From contig NZ_CP090063.1 of assembly GCF_021391495.1 (NCBI RefSeq), forward strand, positions 1 through 64,000: a stretch of 64,000 nt of DNA, read 5' to 3'. The position numbers and the translations under genes are program-made. Source of the DNA: Amycolatopsis acidiphila. GTDB taxonomy: Bacteria > Actinomycetota > Actinomycetes > Mycobacteriales > Pseudonocardiaceae. The notes beneath the pieces are model-generated. The model did no database searches. It worked only from the letters and a program-made list of their open reading frames with translations, and was not told the origin of the DNA. This document shows positions 21,249 to 30,977 of this stretch, piece by piece; positions within the stretch are counted from its first letter, which is position 1; every line of letters begins with the position of its first letter.

Positions 21249-22587
21249 ACCTGGAGACGCGCAGCATCTCCTCGCGCTCGACGACCTTGACTCGCTCGCG
21301 GCCCTGCGGCTCGCCGAGGGAGCGCTCGTGGGCGTCGAGCAGACCCCAGCCTTCCCAGGTGGTGAACGGGACGCCGCGGTCGGCCAGGAAGCCGAGGATC
21401 GCGTCCGGGTCGTCGTGCTTCGGCCGCTCGAGCGAGTCCGCGTCCGCCAGCAGGTTGGCGACCGTTTCGGCCGCGTCGCCCTTGGTGTGCCCGATCAGGC
21501 CCACCGGTCCGCGCTTGATCCAGCCGGTCACGTACACGCCGGGGACCTGGTCGTCGTCGATGTCCAGCACCCGGCCGCCCGCGTTCGGCACGGTGCCGCT
21601 CGCGTGGTCGAACGGGATTTCGGCCAACGGCGAGGACAGGTAGCCGACCGCGCGGTAGACGGCCTGCACGTCCCAGTCGTGGAACTCGCCGGTGCCGCGG
21701 ACGTTGCCGTCCCCGGTCAGCTCGGTGCGCTCGGTGCGCAGGCCGGTGACCCGGTCCGCGCCGAGCACCTCGGCCGGTGAGTGGAAGAAGTGCAGGTGCA
21801 GCCGCTTCGGCCGGTCGCCCTGGTCGCGGATCGCCCACTCCTGCAACGTCTTCACGACCATGTCGGCCTGCTTGGACGAACGCAGCACCGCGACGCTTGC
21901 CTCGTCGAACTCGATGTCCTCCGGGTCGACGATGACCTCGACGTTCGGCGAGTGGTCCAGCTCCCGCAGCTCCAGCGGGGTGAACTTGGCCTGCGCCGGG
22001 CCGCGACGGCCGAAGACGTGCACGTCGGTGACCGGGCTGGCCTTGAGGCCCGCGTAGACGTTCGGCGGGATGTCGGTGGTCAGCAGCTCGTCGGCTGTCT
22101 TGGCCAGGATGCGGGCCACGTCGAGGGCGACGTTGCCGACGCCGAGCACGGCGACGCTGGTGGCTTCCAGCGGCCAGCTGCGCGGCACGTCGGGGTGGCC
22201 GTCGTACCAGGACACGAAGTCGGCGGCGCCGAAGCTGCCGGGCAGGTCGACGCCGGGGATCTCGAGTGCGCGGTCGCTGGTCGCGCCGGTGGCGAAGACG
22301 ACCGCGTCGTAGAACTCGCGCAGGTCGTCGAGCTTGACGTCGGTGCCGTAGTCGATGTTGCCGAGGAGCCGGATGCCGGGCTTGTCGAGGACCTTGTGCA
22401 GGGCGGTCACGATGCCCTTGATGCGCGGGTGGTCCGGTGCCACGCCGTAGCGGATGAGACCGAACGGCGCCGGCATGCGTTCGAAGAGATCGACGCTGAC
22501 CTCGGCGTCGGACTTGTCGAGGAGGTCGGCGGCGTAGATGCCGGCCGGACCGGCGCCCACGATCGCGATACGAAGAGTTCGGCTCAC
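21241..22587 (-). CDS. FAD-dependent ferredoxin/adrenodoxin-NADP reductase type
   Basis: A 448-residue flavoprotein of the FprA / adrenodoxin-reductase family, passing electrons from NADPH to a ferredoxin. The FAD motif GAGPAGIYAADLL is at about 10-22, the NADP motif GVGNVALDVARIL is near 150-162, and GRRGPAQAKFTPLELREL and GWIKRGPVGLIGHTKGDA are family signatures. I used GTG 22587; a GGAGGA site touches it with no spacer, and GTG 22623 is an alternative start. Iron regulation is suggested by a weak IdeR/DmdR-like box upstream. Confidence 0.85.
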   Translation of the reverse strand: MSRTLRIAIVGAGPAGIYAADLLDKSDAEVSVDLFERMPAPFGLIRYGVAPDHPRIKGIVTALHKVLDKPGIRLLGNIDYGTDVKLDDLREFYDAVVFATGATSDRALEIPGVDLPGSFGAADFVSWYDGHPDVPRSWPLEATSVAVLGVGNVALDVARILAKTADELLTTDIPPNVYAGLKASPVTDVHVFGRRGPAQAKFTPLELRELDHSPNVEVIVDPEDIEFDEASVAVLRSSKQADMVVKTLQEWAIRDQGDRPKRLHLHFFHSPAEVLGADRVTGLRTERTELTGDGNVRGTGEFHDWDVQAVYRAVGYLSSPLAEIPFDHASGTVPNAGGRVLDIDDDQVPGVYVTGWIKRGPVGLIGHTKGDAAETVANLLADADSLERPKHDDPDAILGFLADRGVPFTTWEGWGLLDAHERSLGEPQGRERVKVVEREEMLRVSRSS

Positions 22588-22597
22588 TCCTCCACGG

Positions 22598-22616
22598 TAA
22601 AGTGAGGTGACCCTAA
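22598..22616 (-). promoter_or_regulatory. Weak iron-box-like sequence
   Basis: TTAGGGTCACCTCACTTTA (minus strand) matches 13 of 19 positions of the IdeR/DmdR consensus. It lies in the divergent spacer between the flavoprotein and trpG genes. It is a plausible operator but below the match usually required. Confidence 0.3.
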
Positions 22617-22672
22617 CAAGCACTGTGATGTGGCGTACGGTCCAGCATCCGGACCTCGGTAGGGTGGGTTAC

Positions 22673-23314
22673 ATGCGAGTACTCGTCGTCGACAACTACG
22701 ACAGCTTCGTCTACAACCTCGTGCAGTACCTGGCGCAGCTCGGCGCCGACTGCACGGTGTGGCGCAACGACGTCGTGGACCTCGAGCGCGTCGGCGAGTT
22801 CGACGGGGTGCTGGTCTCGCCGGGGCCGGGCACACCCGAACGCGCCGGTCAGAGCATCGACGTCGTGCGCAGGTGTGCCGAGAGCGAGACCCCGGTGCTC
22901 GGGGTGTGCCTCGGGCACCAGGCGATCGGCGTCGCCTGGGGGGCGACGGTCGGCCGGGCGCCCGAGCTGCTGCACGGCAAGACCAGCCAGGTGCACCACG
23001 AGGGCGAGGGCGTGCTGGCCGGACTGCCCGACCCGTTCACCGCGACCCGCTACCACTCGCTGACCGTGCTGCCGGAGACGATCCCGGCCGAGTTCGAGGT
23101 CACCGCGCGTACCGAGTCGGGCGTCGTGATGGGGATGCGGCACCGCGAGCTGCCGGTCGAGGGCGTGCAGTTCCACCCCGAGTCCGTGCTGACGCAGCGT
23201 GGGCACCGGATGCTGGCGAACTGGATGGGCGCCGCGGGCCACCCGGTCGAAGAGTCCACTGTGGACAACCTGGTGCGCCAGGTGGAGGCCCTGCAGAAGG
23301 CCGCGATTGCGTGA
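22673..23314 (+). CDS. trpG: Glutamine amidotransferase, anthranilate/aminodeoxychorismate synthase component II
   Basis: A 213-residue class I amidotransferase supplying ammonia for anthranilate or 4-amino-4-deoxychorismate synthesis. The nucleophile is C79 in GVCLGHQ, and the His-Glu pair is H168/E170 in QFHPES. The N-terminus is MRVLVVDNYDSFVYN. This position, before the kinase cluster, is the trpG/pabA slot in mycobacteria; the sequence alone cannot decide tryptophan versus folate. The frame continues upstream, but ATG 22673 starts the family. It ends GTGA, overlapping the ABC gene by 4 bases. Confidence 0.93.
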   Translation: MRVLVVDNYDSFVYNLVQYLAQLGADCTVWRNDVVDLERVGEFDGVLVSPGPGTPERAGQSIDVVRRCAESETPVLGVCLGHQAIGVAWGATVGRAPELLHGKTSQVHHEGEGVLAGLPDPFTATRYHSLTVLPETIPAEFEVTARTESGVVMGMRHRELPVEGVQFHPESVLTQRGHRMLANWMGAAGHPVEESTVDNLVRQVEALQKAAIA

Positions 23315-24096
23315 CAGCGCTGGTCCGGCTCCTCGGGGTCGGTAAGCGCTACGGCCGGGGGCGACCGGTGCTCACCGGTGTCGACCTGGAGATCCCGCGT
23401 GGGCGCGTTGTCGGTGTCGTGGGCACCAACGGGTCCGGGAAGTCCACCTTGCTGCGCATCCTCGCCAGGGTGTCGGAGCCTTCCGCGGGCACGGTCGAAG
23501 GCACGCCGTCGATCGGTTACGTGCCGGACCGGTTTCCCGCGTCGACGAGGATGACCGCGGTCGGGTACCTGCGGCATCTCGGCCGGATCAGCGGAGTGTC
23601 CGATGTAGACTCCCGCGCGGCCGCGCTGCTCGGCCGGCTCGCGCTGGCCGGCGGTCCGCGCGCGCCGATCCGGCAGCTCTCGAAGGGCAACGCGCAGAAG
23701 GTCGGCCTGGCACAGGCGTTGCTGACCGATCCGGACCTACTGGTGCTCGACGAACCGTGGTCCGGCCTCGATCCGGCCGCGCACGGCGTGCTGGGCGAGC
23801 TGATCGCGCAGACCCGCGACCGTGGGGCGAGCGTGGTGTTCACCGCCCACGACGAGGAGCTCGCGCAGCAACACGCGACGCAGGTCTACCGGATGACCGA
23901 AGGCGTGCTGCGTGTTTCCGCCGGCGGGCCGATGGTGCGGATCGTGCTGCGGGGTTCGGGTGACGTGCCGTGGCGGACAGAGCTGGTATCGCGGGACGGC
24001 GCGCAGGTCGAGCTCGTGGTCCCGGCCGACCGCGTCGACAAGGTGCTGCTCGACGCGTTGCAGCGCGGCTGGTCGGTGCTGGGAGTAACCCGGTGA
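23311..24096 (+). CDS. ABC transporter ATP-binding protein
   Basis: A 261-residue ATPase. Walker A is GTNGSGKST, the signature is LSKGNAQKVGLAQ, Walker B is LLVLDEPW and the switch histidine is in VVFTAHD. A C-terminal part of about 55 residues follows the ATPase core. The GTG start overlaps the trpG stop (GTGA), and the stop overlaps the next gene in the same way, so the three are probably one transcription unit. It pairs with the membrane protein at 24093-24728 as an exporter. Cargo is unknown. Confidence 0.88.
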   Translation: MTALVRLLGVGKRYGRGRPVLTGVDLEIPRGRVVGVVGTNGSGKSTLLRILARVSEPSAGTVEGTPSIGYVPDRFPASTRMTAVGYLRHLGRISGVSDVDSRAAALLGRLALAGGPRAPIRQLSKGNAQKVGLAQALLTDPDLLVLDEPWSGLDPAAHGVLGELIAQTRDRGASVVFTAHDEELAQQHATQVYRMTEGVLRVSAGGPMVRIVLRGSGDVPWRTELVSRDGAQVELVVPADRVDKVLLDALQRGWSVLGVTR

Positions 24097-24728
24097 TCCG
24101 CTACCAGCTGGCCCTGCTCGGACATTCGCAGCGGTGGCTGCCGCCGTCGTTCGCGTTCCTGGTGCTGCTCGCGATCCTGTACACCGACCCGGACGCGCCG
24201 ATCCTGCCGGAGCTCGCGGTGAGCACGGGTGCCGTGACGGTCGCGGCGAGCTGGCTCACGATCGCTCTGGTCGACGCCGAAGACCCGGTGCAGCGGCTCA
24301 TCACGAGGGTGCACGCCCGGCGGCTGTCGACCGTGCTCGGTGGGGTGGTGGTGTCGGTACTGATTTGCTGCGCGGTGCTGACGGCAGTCTCGCTGGTGTG
24401 GTCCTCGATCCGGCACGGCGGCGACCCGGCCGGCGTGCTCGGGATCGGCGTGCTCGCGCACCTGGCCGGCGCGTGCACCGGGGTCGCGATCGGGCTGCTG
24501 TGCTCGCGACTCCTGGTGACACGCATCGGCTACACGGTTCTCGCCGCCCCGGCGGCGCTCGTGGTGGTGTTGTTGCTCCGGTGGGTGCCGCTGCTCAACC
24601 CGATGCTGCGCGCGATGTCCTCGGGCACGCCCGCGACAGGCGCGGTGGTGGTCGGCGTGGTGACGTCGGCGGTACTGCTGAGCGTCAGCGCCGTCGTCGT
24701 CGGCCTGCTCTTCCGCCGCCGAAGCTGA
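24093..24728 (+). CDS. ABC exporter membrane subunit (putative)
   Basis: A 211-residue protein with about six hydrophobic segments and no soluble domain. It starts GTG at 24093, overlapping the ATPase stop by 4 bases. It has no named family that I can see. Order, overlap and topology make it the permease partner of the ATPase upstream. A strong hairpin (24763-24806) follows and isolates the unit from pknB. Confidence 0.72.
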   Translation: MIRYQLALLGHSQRWLPPSFAFLVLLAILYTDPDAPILPELAVSTGAVTVAASWLTIALVDAEDPVQRLITRVHARRLSTVLGGVVVSVLICCAVLTAVSLVWSSIRHGGDPAGVLGIGVLAHLAGACTGVAIGLLCSRLLVTRIGYTVLAAPAALVVVLLLRWVPLLNPMLRAMSSGTPATGAVVVGVVTSAVLLSVSAVVVGLLFRRRS

Positions 24729-24762
24729 GCTCGATCCCGGCGCGGGCGGCATACCCCGGACA

Positions 24763-24806
24763 GAGGTGAGGCCAGGCTCCCGGCTCGGGAAACCTGGCCT
24801 CACCTC
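24763..24806. terminator. Bidirectional hairpin between exporter gene and pknB
   Basis: A 14-bp perfect stem (GAGGTGAGGCCAGG, 24763-24776, with 24793-24806) encloses 16 bases. It stands in the 93-bp convergent gap and should terminate both directions. Confidence 0.75.
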
Positions 24807-24821
24807 AGTGCCACGCGCGGG

Positions 24822-26819
24822 TCAGGGCCCGGGGATGATGCCGTGGCTGGACGACGTGGCCGTCGGGCTGGTGCTGTTGCCGCCGCCTCCGCCGTTGGTT
24901 TCGCCGACGAAGATCGTGATGGTCTGGTTCTTCGTGATCTGGACGCCCGCGCTCGGCGACGTCCGGGTCACCAGGCCTTCCTGGTCGCTGTCGAACACCC
25001 GATCCGCCTGGTAGTTGAGCTGGCCGTCCCAGCCCGCCTGCTGCAGCCGCGCCTGCGCCTGGTCCTGGGTCAGGCCACGCAGGTCCGGCATGGCGATCTG
25101 CTGCAGCGACCCGTCCGACACGTACACCGTCACCGTGCTGCCCTCGGGCTGCAGCCCGGCGTTCGGCTTCTGGTTGATCACCGTGCCCGCGGGCTCGGCC
25201 GACGCCTGGGTCTGCTTGGCCACCGTGAACCCGGCGCCCTTCAGCCCGGCCTCGGCCTCGCTGAACTGCTTGCCCGTGTAGTCGGTGACGTTGACCATGT
25301 TCTTGGTCTTGCCGACGCTGATGGTCACCGTCGTGCCCTCGTCGACCGTCGTGCTCGGGGCGACGCTCTGCTTCACGACCTTGCCGTACTGGTTCGGGTC
25401 GCTGACGTCGACCTGCGGCTGGTTCGGATCGACGTACAGCCCGACCGCCGCGAGCGCCGCCTTCGCGTCGTCCGGGGTCTTGCCCGACAGGTCCGGCACC
25501 TGGACCTTGGCGGGCGCGGCACCGACGCTCAGCTTGATCTCCGTCGAGGTGGTCACCGTCGCGCCGGCCGCCGGATCGGTGGACAGCGCTTTGCCGACGT
25601 CGTCGGGATTGTTGCAGGCCGGCTGCCCGGTCTGCAGCATCTTGCACGACACCGGCACGATCGTGACCTTGGTGAAGCCCTTGTTGCGCAGGGTGTCCAC
25701 CGCGGTGTTCTGGACCTGGCTTCGCACGTCGGGCACCTGCGCCGACGTCGGCTTGGTGTCGAACGCGCCCGCGAGCCACATGATGAACGCGACCAGTGCG
25801 AGGCCGATGACCGTGAAGATCACCGCGGTCCACGCCCGGCGTCGCCGCCGGCGGGCCGGGTCCTCCTCGCCGTAGGCGTCACCGTACTCCTCGTAGTCGC
25901 CCGCGTGCCCGGGCGGGCCACCGCCGTTCATCACCTGGGTGCGCTCGTCGGCGGTCATCACCATCGGCGCGGACGGCCGCTGCCCGGACAGCACGCGCAC
26001 CATGTCCGACCGCATCTCCGCGGCCGACTGGTACCGGTTCGCCGGGCCCTTGGCCAGCGCCTTCAGCACGATCGCGTCCAGCTCCGGCGAGACCGCCGGG
26101 TTCACCGTCGACGGCGCCTTCGGGTCCTCCCGGACGTGCTGGTACGCCACGGCGACCGGGGAGTCGCCGGTGAACGGTGGCTCGCCCGTGATGAGCTCGT
26201 AGAGCACACAGCCCGCCGCGTAGACGTCCGAACGCGCGTCGACGCCCTCGCCGCGGGCCTGCTCCGGGGAGAGGTACTGGGCGGTGCCGATCACCGCGGC
26301 GGTCTGCGTCATCGCGGCCTGGCCGTCGTGCATCGCGCGCGCGATGCCGAAGTCCATGACCTTGACCGCACCGTGGTTGGTGATCATCACGTTCGCCGGC
26401 TTCACATCCCGGTGCACGATGCCGTGCCGGTGCGAGAAGTCGAGCGCGGCGCAGACGTCGGCCATGACCTCCATGGCCCGCTTCTGCGACATCGGACCCT
26501 CGGTCTTGACGATGTCGCGCAGCGTCCGCCCGCTGACGAACTCCATCACGATGTAGGGCAGCGGACCGTACTCGGTCTGCGTCTCGCCGGTGTCGTAGAC
26601 GGCGACGATCGCCGGGTGGTTCAGGGCGGCCGCGTTCTGCGCCTCGCGCCGGAAACGCTCCTGGAACTGCGGGTCGCGGGCCAGGTCGGCACGAAGGATC
26701 TTCACCGCGACCTCGCGCCCGAGACGGATGTCGGTGCCGTGGTGGACCTCGGACATGCCGCCGTAGCCGAGCGTGTCGCCCAGTTCGTAGCGGTTGGAGA
26801 GCAGTCGGGGTGCGCTCAT
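24822..26819 (-). CDS. pknB: Serine/threonine-protein kinase PknB with four PASTA domains
   Basis: A 665-residue transmembrane Ser/Thr kinase that senses peptidoglycan fragments and controls growth and division. The kinase domain spans about 11-275: catalytic lysine K40, HRD with D138, DFG near 156-158. Activation-loop threonines T171 and T173 (TQTAAVIGT) are at the same numbers as in M. tuberculosis PknB. A membrane helix at about 330-352 is followed by four extracellular PASTA repeats from about 360 to 645. The ATG at 26819 is chosen by homology (MSAPRLLSNRYELG); upstream in-frame ATGs exist. It is the last gene of the cluster, 37 bp after pknA. Confidence 0.97.
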   Translation of the reverse strand: MSAPRLLSNRYELGDTLGYGGMSEVHHGTDIRLGREVAVKILRADLARDPQFQERFRREAQNAAALNHPAIVAVYDTGETQTEYGPLPYIVMEFVSGRTLRDIVKTEGPMSQKRAMEVMADVCAALDFSHRHGIVHRDVKPANVMITNHGAVKVMDFGIARAMHDGQAAMTQTAAVIGTAQYLSPEQARGEGVDARSDVYAAGCVLYELITGEPPFTGDSPVAVAYQHVREDPKAPSTVNPAVSPELDAIVLKALAKGPANRYQSAAEMRSDMVRVLSGQRPSAPMVMTADERTQVMNGGGPPGHAGDYEEYGDAYGEEDPARRRRRRAWTAVIFTVIGLALVAFIMWLAGAFDTKPTSAQVPDVRSQVQNTAVDTLRNKGFTKVTIVPVSCKMLQTGQPACNNPDDVGKALSTDPAAGATVTTSTEIKLSVGAAPAKVQVPDLSGKTPDDAKAALAAVGLYVDPNQPQVDVSDPNQYGKVVKQSVAPSTTVDEGTTVTISVGKTKNMVNVTDYTGKQFSEAEAGLKGAGFTVAKQTQASAEPAGTVINQKPNAGLQPEGSTVTVYVSDGSLQQIAMPDLRGLTQDQAQARLQQAGWDGQLNYQADRVFDSDQEGLVTRTSPSAGVQITKNQTITIFVGETNGGGGGNSTSPTATSSSHGIIPGP

Positions 26820-26856
26820 CGGAGAAAGCCTGTCCATTCCGTCCAAGGTGTACTCA

Positions 26857-28017
26857 TCATGCCCCGTAGGTCGTAACTTCAGTGGGAGGCGGCTGCTCCC
26901 GGCCGGGTACCAGGTCCGTGGTGCCGATCCGCCCCGGTTGCGACGGGTCGTCCGGCGGGCTGAGCAGCCGCGGCAGGATCAGCACCGCCGCGACGACGAG
27001 TCCCACCAGCACCACCACGAGCACCACCCACAGCGCTGTCAGGTTCCGCCGCCGGGGGATCGGCATCGGCAGCACCCCGCTGGGGTGCACCATCGGCGGC
27101 GGCGTCACCGGCTGCAGCACCGGATGCGAGATCGGCCCGACCGGGTTCGGCACGTACTGCGGGACCAGGCCGGAGGGCGCCGGGAGCGGGTGGCCGGACC
27201 GGACGGCGGCCACCGCGTTCGCGAACTCGCCGCCGTTGCGGTAGCGCTGCCGCGGGTCCTTCACCAGCGTCGCCTCGATCAGGGCCCGCACCCCGGGCGG
27301 CACGTCCGGCGGCAGCGGCGGCGGCAGGTCGCGGATGTGCATCATCGCGACCGTCACCGAGTGCTCCGACAGGAACGGCCGGTGCCCGCTGAGACATTCG
27401 TAACCGCACACGGCGAGCGAGTAGACGTCGCTCGTCGGTTCGGCGTCGTGGCCGAGGGCCTGCTCCGGCGCGATGTAGTGCGCCGTGCCCATGACCATGC
27501 CGGACCTCGTCACCGGAGCCGCGTGCGCCGCCTTCGCGATGCCGAAGTCGGTGATCTTGACCGTGTTGGTGGGCGTGACCAGGACGTTGCCGGGCTTGAT
27601 GTCGCGGTGCACCAGGCCACGTTCGTGCGCGGCCTGCAGTGCCCGGCCCGCCTGCTCGAGGATGTCCAGCACCCGGTCGGCGGCGAGCCGGCCTTCTCGC
27701 GCGAGGATGCCGGCCAGTGGCTCGCCCTCGACGAACTCCATGACCAGATACGCGATCGAGATCTCGTCCGCGACGCTCTCACCGTAGTCGTGCACGGCGG
27801 CGATCCCGGGGTGGTTCAGCGAGGCCGTCGTCCGTGCCTCGGTGCGGAAGCGGTGCAGGAACTCCGCGTCACCGGAGAGCTCCGCCTTGAGCACCTTCAC
27901 CGCGACGATGCGGTCCAACCGGGTGTCGCTGGCCTGCCAGACCTCGCCCATGCCCCCGACGGCGATCCGGCTGACCAAACGGTAGCGCTCGGCTACCAGC
28001 TGACCCGTGGACAGCAT
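26857..28017 (-). CDS. pknA: Serine/threonine-protein kinase PknA
   Basis: A 386-residue kinase. The Gly-rich loop is GGMGEVWQ, the catalytic lysine about K41, HRDIKPGN has D139 and DFG is at 157-159. After a proline-rich juxtamembrane linker comes one membrane helix (about 326-350) and a short external tail without PASTA repeats, which distinguishes it from PknB. It is expected to phosphorylate cell-division and wall enzymes together with PknB. It follows pbpA by 3 bases. Confidence 0.96.
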   Translation of the reverse strand: MLSTGQLVAERYRLVSRIAVGGMGEVWQASDTRLDRIVAVKVLKAELSGDAEFLHRFRTEARTTASLNHPGIAAVHDYGESVADEISIAYLVMEFVEGEPLAGILAREGRLAADRVLDILEQAGRALQAAHERGLVHRDIKPGNVLVTPTNTVKITDFGIAKAAHAAPVTRSGMVMGTAHYIAPEQALGHDAEPTSDVYSLAVCGYECLSGHRPFLSEHSVTVAMMHIRDLPPPLPPDVPPGVRALIEATLVKDPRQRYRNGGEFANAVAAVRSGHPLPAPSGLVPQYVPNPVGPISHPVLQPVTPPPMVHPSGVLPMPIPRRRNLTALWVVLVVVLVGLVVAAVLILPRLLSPPDDPSQPGRIGTTDLVPGREQPPPTEVTTYGA

Positions 28018-28020
28018 TCG

Positions 28021-29490
28021 CTACCCACCTCCGAGCTGGGCGTTGATCGCGGCCCGGCCGATCTCCGCGGCCACGGTGCCGCCGGTGGCCTCCAGGCCCC
28101 GGTTACCGCCGGACTCCACGATCACCGCCACCGCGATCTGCGGGTCGTCGGCCGGCGCGAACGCGGTGTACCAGGCGTGCGGCGGGGTGTTCTTCGGGTC
28201 GTTGCCGTGCTCGGCGGTGCCGGTCTTGGAGGCGATCTTGACGTTCGGCTTCTTCCCGCCACCCTTGGTGTTGTCCTCCGACGCCTCCATCATCTGCTTG
28301 AGGATCTCGGCGTTGGCCGAGGACAGCGCGGGGGTGCCGGTGAGCTCCTCCGGCGTGAAGCCCTCGAGGTCGGACAGGTCGGGCGCGAGCAGCTTCTTGA
28401 TCAGCTGCGGCTTCATCGCCATACCGCCGTTGGCGACGGTCGCGGAGAGCAGGCAGTCCTGCAGCGGGGTGATCCGGACGTCCCGCTGGCCGATGCCGCT
28501 CTGGTACAGCGCGGCGGTCGAGTCCAGCGCGCCGAGGCTCGAGGGGGCGACCTTGGTCGGGATGGCCAGGTCGGTCTGCCCGATGCCGAAGTTCGCCGCG
28601 GTCTGCCGCAGCTTGTCGGCGCCCAGCTGCCCCGCGAACGTCGCGAACGGGACGTTGCACGAGTGCGCGAGCGCCTGCTCGAAGGTGTTGCCGGGGCAGG
28701 TCTCGCCGCCGTAGTTCTCCAGCGTGGTGCTCGTGCCGGGCAGCAGGACGTTCGGCGCGTTGCTCACCGGCGTGTCCGGGGTGGCGCCGTTCTGCAGCTC
28801 GGCGGAGGCGACGACCAGCTTGAACGTCGAGCCCGGCGGGTAGGTCTCCGAGATCGCCCGGTTCAGCATCGGGTTCTTCGGGTCGTCGGTGAACTGCTTC
28901 CAGGCGTTCCCCTGGTCCGTGCCGTCGTGTGAGGCCAGCGCGTTCGGGTCGTACGACGGCGTCGACACCATCGCCAGGATCTCGCCGGTCTTCGGGTTCA
29001 TCGCGACGACAGCGCCGGTGTACCCCTTGGCCATCATCGCGTTGTAGGCCGCCTGCTGGACCGCCGGGTTGATGGTCAGCTGCACGTTGCCGCCACGCGG
29101 GTCGCGGCCGGTCACCATGTCCGACAGGCGGCGCACGAACAGCCGCGGGTCCGAGCCGGTGAGGATGTCGTCCTCCGACCGCTCCAGACCGGCCGAGCCG
29201 TAGCGCACCGAGTAGTAGCCGGTGACCGGCGCGTACATCGGGCCGTTGAGGTAGCGGCGCTTGAACTTGAACTTGTCGTTCGTCGGCTGGACGTCGGCGA
29301 TCACCTGGCCGTTGAACTGGGACACGAAGCTGCCGCGCTGGCGGGAGTACTCGTCCAGCAGCACTCGCTGGTTGCGCGAGTCGGTCCGGTAGCTGTCGGC
29401 CTTCACCACCTGGATGTAGGTGACGTTGGCCAGCAGGAGCACCACCATGACGATCATGGCGATGCCGACGCGGCGCATCGGTTTGTTCAT
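28021..29490 (-). CDS. pbpA: Penicillin-binding protein A (class B transpeptidase)
   Basis: A 489-residue class B PBP that cross-links peptidoglycan. One N-terminal membrane anchor is at about 9-28. The transpeptidase motifs are S221-T-F-K224 (PPGSTFKL), S277-C-N279 and K422-T-G (SKTGTAEHG). Size and motif spacing match mycobacterial PbpA. It overlaps rodA by 4 bases (ATGA) and is probably the transpeptidase partner of the RodA glycosyltransferase. It is regulated post-translationally by the adjacent kinases in relatives. Confidence 0.96.
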   Translation of the reverse strand: MNKPMRRVGIAMIVMVVLLLANVTYIQVVKADSYRTDSRNQRVLLDEYSRQRGSFVSQFNGQVIADVQPTNDKFKFKRRYLNGPMYAPVTGYYSVRYGSAGLERSEDDILTGSDPRLFVRRLSDMVTGRDPRGGNVQLTINPAVQQAAYNAMMAKGYTGAVVAMNPKTGEILAMVSTPSYDPNALASHDGTDQGNAWKQFTDDPKNPMLNRAISETYPPGSTFKLVVASAELQNGATPDTPVSNAPNVLLPGTSTTLENYGGETCPGNTFEQALAHSCNVPFATFAGQLGADKLRQTAANFGIGQTDLAIPTKVAPSSLGALDSTAALYQSGIGQRDVRITPLQDCLLSATVANGGMAMKPQLIKKLLAPDLSDLEGFTPEELTGTPALSSANAEILKQMMEASEDNTKGGGKKPNVKIASKTGTAEHGNDPKNTPPHAWYTAFAPADDPQIAVAVIVESGGNRGLEATGGTVAAEIGRAAINAQLGGG

Positions 29491-30977
29491 CGGGCACCCT
29501 CCGCTTCAGGGCCGGCGGGCGGCCGGTTGACCAGCACTGTGCCGGCCTCCGCGATCGGTGCCTGCTGCTGCGGCGCCTTCGGGCGCGGCTTCGTGGCCGG
29601 GCGCCGCGCGGCGTCGGAGATGCGCAGCAGCAACGCCACCAGGATGTAGTTCGCCAGCAGCGACGAGCCACCGTAGGACAGGAACGGCGTCGTGATGCCG
29701 GTCATCGGGATCAGCTTGGTGACCCCGCCGACGATCACGAACACCTGCATCACGATCGAGAAGGACAGCCCGCAGCCGAGCAGCTTGCCGAACGTGTCGC
29801 GCACGGCGAGCGCGCTGCGCATGCCGCGGGTGGCGAGGATCAGGTACACCATCAGGATCGCGCCGAGGCCGACGAAGCCGAGCTCCTCGCCGAGCCCGGC
29901 GGTGATGAAGTCGGTGTTGGCCTCGGGCACGATGTCCGGCCGCCCGGCGCCGAGACCCGTGCCGCCGACGCCACCGGTGCCGAGGCCGAACAGCCCTTGC
30001 GCGATCTGGTAGCCGCCACCCGGGTCCAGGTAGGTGGCCAGCGGGTCGATCCAGTTCGCCACCCGCTGCTGCACGTGCGTGAACAGCTTGAAGGCGATGA
30101 AGCAGCCCACCACGAAGAAGCCGAGGCCGGTGACCACCCAGACCGCGCGCTCGGTGGCGATGTAGATCAGCACCAGCACGATCGCGAAGAACAGCAGCGA
30201 GGTTCCCAGGTCCTTCTCGAACACCAGGACTAGCAGGCAGACGGCCGCGGCGATCAGCAGCGGGCCGAGGTCGCGAGCGCGCGGCAGCTCGACCCCGAAG
30301 ACCTTCTTGCCCGCGATCATGAACAGGTCGCGCTTGGCCACCAGGAACGTGGCGAAGAAGATCATCAGCAGGATCTTCGCGAACTCGCCGGGCTGGATCG
30401 AGAAGAACGGCAGCTTGATCCAGACCTTCGCGCCGTTGACCTCGGACAGCGAGCTGGGCAGGATCGCGGGCAGCGCCAGCGCGGCGATGCCGACCAGCCC
30501 GCACGTGTAGCCGTAGCGGGTGAGCGTCCGGTGGTCCTTGACCAGGATCAGCACGGCGAGGAACAGCGCCAGCGCGAGTGCGGTGAACAACACCTGCTTG
30601 GGCGCGGCGGAGCTGTAGTCGTCACCGCTCTGGGTCGCCCGCTCCGCCAGCGCCAGGTCGATCCGGTAGATCATCACCAGACCGATGCCGTTGAGCAGCG
30701 CGACACAGGGCAGGATCAGCGGGTCCGCGTACGGCGCCCACCGGCGTACCGCCAGATGCGCCACCGCGAACAGGGCGAGATAGGCAAGGCCGTACCAGAT
30801 GATGGAGAAGGACAGCTCCTGCTCCTGGTTGGCCTGCACCAGCACGAACGCGCAGGTGACGATCAGTGCGGCGAAACCGAGCATGGCCAGCTCGGTACCC
30901 CGCCGCGTCGGCAGCTCCCGCTGCGGGTTGCTCTGGTAGATCGCGGCTGAGGAGTCGGGCAACGCGGGCTGGCTCAT
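29487..30977 (-). CDS. rodA: SEDS peptidoglycan polymerase RodA/FtsW type
   Basis: A 496-residue polytopic membrane protein with about ten to twelve helices. The SEDS signatures are IQPGEFAKILLM, WIDPLATYLDPGGGYQIAQG, ANTDFITAGLGEELG and PFLSYGGSSLLANY. It polymerises lipid II into glycan strands with PbpA as partner. The ATG at 30977 shares one base with the pstP stop (TGATG), so translation is coupled. The C-terminal tail is Pro/Gln-rich and cytoplasmic. Confidence 0.96.
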   Translation of the reverse strand: MSQPALPDSSAAIYQSNPQRELPTRRGTELAMLGFAALIVTCAFVLVQANQEQELSFSIIWYGLAYLALFAVAHLAVRRWAPYADPLILPCVALLNGIGLVMIYRIDLALAERATQSGDDYSSAAPKQVLFTALALALFLAVLILVKDHRTLTRYGYTCGLVGIAALALPAILPSSLSEVNGAKVWIKLPFFSIQPGEFAKILLMIFFATFLVAKRDLFMIAGKKVFGVELPRARDLGPLLIAAAVCLLVLVFEKDLGTSLLFFAIVLVLIYIATERAVWVVTGLGFFVVGCFIAFKLFTHVQQRVANWIDPLATYLDPGGGYQIAQGLFGLGTGGVGGTGLGAGRPDIVPEANTDFITAGLGEELGFVGLGAILMVYLILATRGMRSALAVRDTFGKLLGCGLSFSIVMQVFVIVGGVTKLIPMTGITTPFLSYGGSSLLANYILVALLLRISDAARRPATKPRPKAPQQQAPIAEAGTVLVNRPPAGPEAEGAR

